25,188 bases of DNA, from contig JANBQS010000235.1 in assembly GCA_027577415.1 (NCBI GenBank), forward strand, positions 1-25,188. Reading direction: 5' to 3'. The notes under the pieces are model-generated. The model was not told the origin of the DNA. It did no database searches and worked only from the letters and a program-made list of their open reading frames with translations. Below are positions 24,677 to 25,188 of the stretch, piece after piece. This stretch comes from Coemansia sp. RSA 922 (lineage: Eukaryota; Kickxellomycota; Kickxellomycetes; Kickxellales; Kickxellaceae). Made by a program: the position numbers and the translations under genes. Every line of letters starts with the position of its first letter. Within the stretch, counting starts at the first letter, position 1.

Positions 24677-25188
24677 CTGAGATTGATCTACTTTGATGCA
24701 ACGTCATCTCACTCTCTGAGTCTGTCCTAGTAGCAATCGGTGTTAAATCTTGCGTCATCAGCATTATATATATCTTTTTTTCTGTCTGCGCCATCAAAAT
24801 GGCGACTACTATAGCTCCTGCATATGTTTCACCTTATCAATATTGATCTGGGCCTATTAGCGAGAGTGAGAGACCCCGTTAAGAAAATTTGACAGTCACG
24901 GAAGGGCTCGGGGGAACAGAAGGGGGTGGGGTCACACGCTTTCTGAAAAGGCTGGAAAAGAGAGCGAGCAACGAGATGGGCGAGATAGGAGGATTGGGTG
25001 GGTGGGAGGGGCGGGTGATCGCCCGGGTTCTTTTTTTTTATTGGGGGAGGCGGCCTGCGATTGGCACTAAATTCCTAGCTGTGCATTTTGCCTCACCTTT
25101 TTGCCACATGGGGCCCAGGGTAAGTTTCCCGCTTGATGAAGGATGGGGGTAATTTGCGGGCGCTCTTGGCTTTGAGGCTCGTGCTATA
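24677..25188. promoter_or_regulatory. SKI3 downstream region and possible upstream region of a gene beyond the window
   Basis: 512 bp without a supportable gene. After SKI3 there is a T-rich 3' region (24764-24783). Then a perfect 6-bp inverted repeat CGCCAT/ATGGCG (24789-24804), a 15-codon ORF (24799-24846), a very G-rich stretch with a G-quadruplex motif (24996-25015), and an inverted CCAAT box (ATTGG, 25060-25064). A gtaagt donor-like site follows ATGGGGCCCAGG at 25109-25120. Together these could be the promoter and first small exon of a + strand gene to the right, but this is inference. Confidence 0.35.
24996..25015 (+). other. G-quadruplex motif
   Basis: Five consecutive G-tracts of 3, 3, 3, 4 and 3 G with single-base loops (T, T, A, C), all in 20 bases on the + strand. 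Such short loops are those expected to give the most stable parallel quadruplexes. Confidence 0.8.

Noticed and set aside
24889..25152. 87-codon + strand ORF after SKI3
   Set aside because: Glycine- and arginine-rich because of the G-rich tract, with no domain; explained by base composition.

Overview
The window is nuclear DNA from a fungus. Every recognisable protein is a conserved eukaryotic one: Vps1 dynamin, a polo kinase, Rna14, Sec24, Ski3, a DPP5-type peptidase, a saccharopine-dehydrogenase-like oxidoreductase and an EEP-fold hydrolase. The genes are closely packed and carry zero to one short GT..AG intron. Intergenic DNA is A/T-rich with many A/T homopolymers. The compact layout and extended low-complexity regions fit an early-diverging fungus (a zoopagomycete such as Kickxellomycotina is my guess, low confidence). 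I saw no bacterial operon, mobile element, CRISPR array, tRNA or rRNA.

Layout. 1-59 is the 3' end of a + strand gene. 283-1073 (-) is a disrupted, unrecognised gene. 1562-4034 (-) is VPS1 (one intron). 4365-7024 (-) is a polo-like kinase (one intron). 7516-10293 (-) is RNA14. 10294-11013 is a divergent intergenic region that seems to hold the last two exons of an unrecognised small gene on the - strand. 11014-13116 (+) is a secreted S9 dipeptidyl-peptidase. 13202-16702 (-) is SEC24. 17033-18295 (+) is a tail-anchored EEP-family hydrolase (one intron). 18410-19705 (-) is an SCCPDH-like oxidoreductase. 20093-24676 (+) is SKI3 (one intron). 24677-25188 has no clear gene but holds a strong G-quadruplex motif and possible promoter elements.

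The genes do not form a pathway. They are housekeeping functions placed side by side: membrane fission and sorting (Vps1), mitotic control (polo), mRNA 3'-end formation (Rna14), secreted peptide digestion (DPP5), COPII cargo packaging (Sec24), a membrane-linked phosphodiesterase-like enzyme, a lipid-associated oxidoreductase, and cytoplasmic mRNA decay (Ski3). Divergent pairs RNA14/DPP5, SEC24/EEP and SCCPDH-like/SKI3 may share promoters. DPP5/SEC24 and EEP/SCCPDH-like are convergent with short 3' gaps.

I found no convincing novel multigene system. The best leads are the cryptic exons at 10401-10740, changed key residues in the polo kinase together with forkhead-like sites upstream of it, the broken gene at 283-1073, and three introns that each interrupt an active-site motif.
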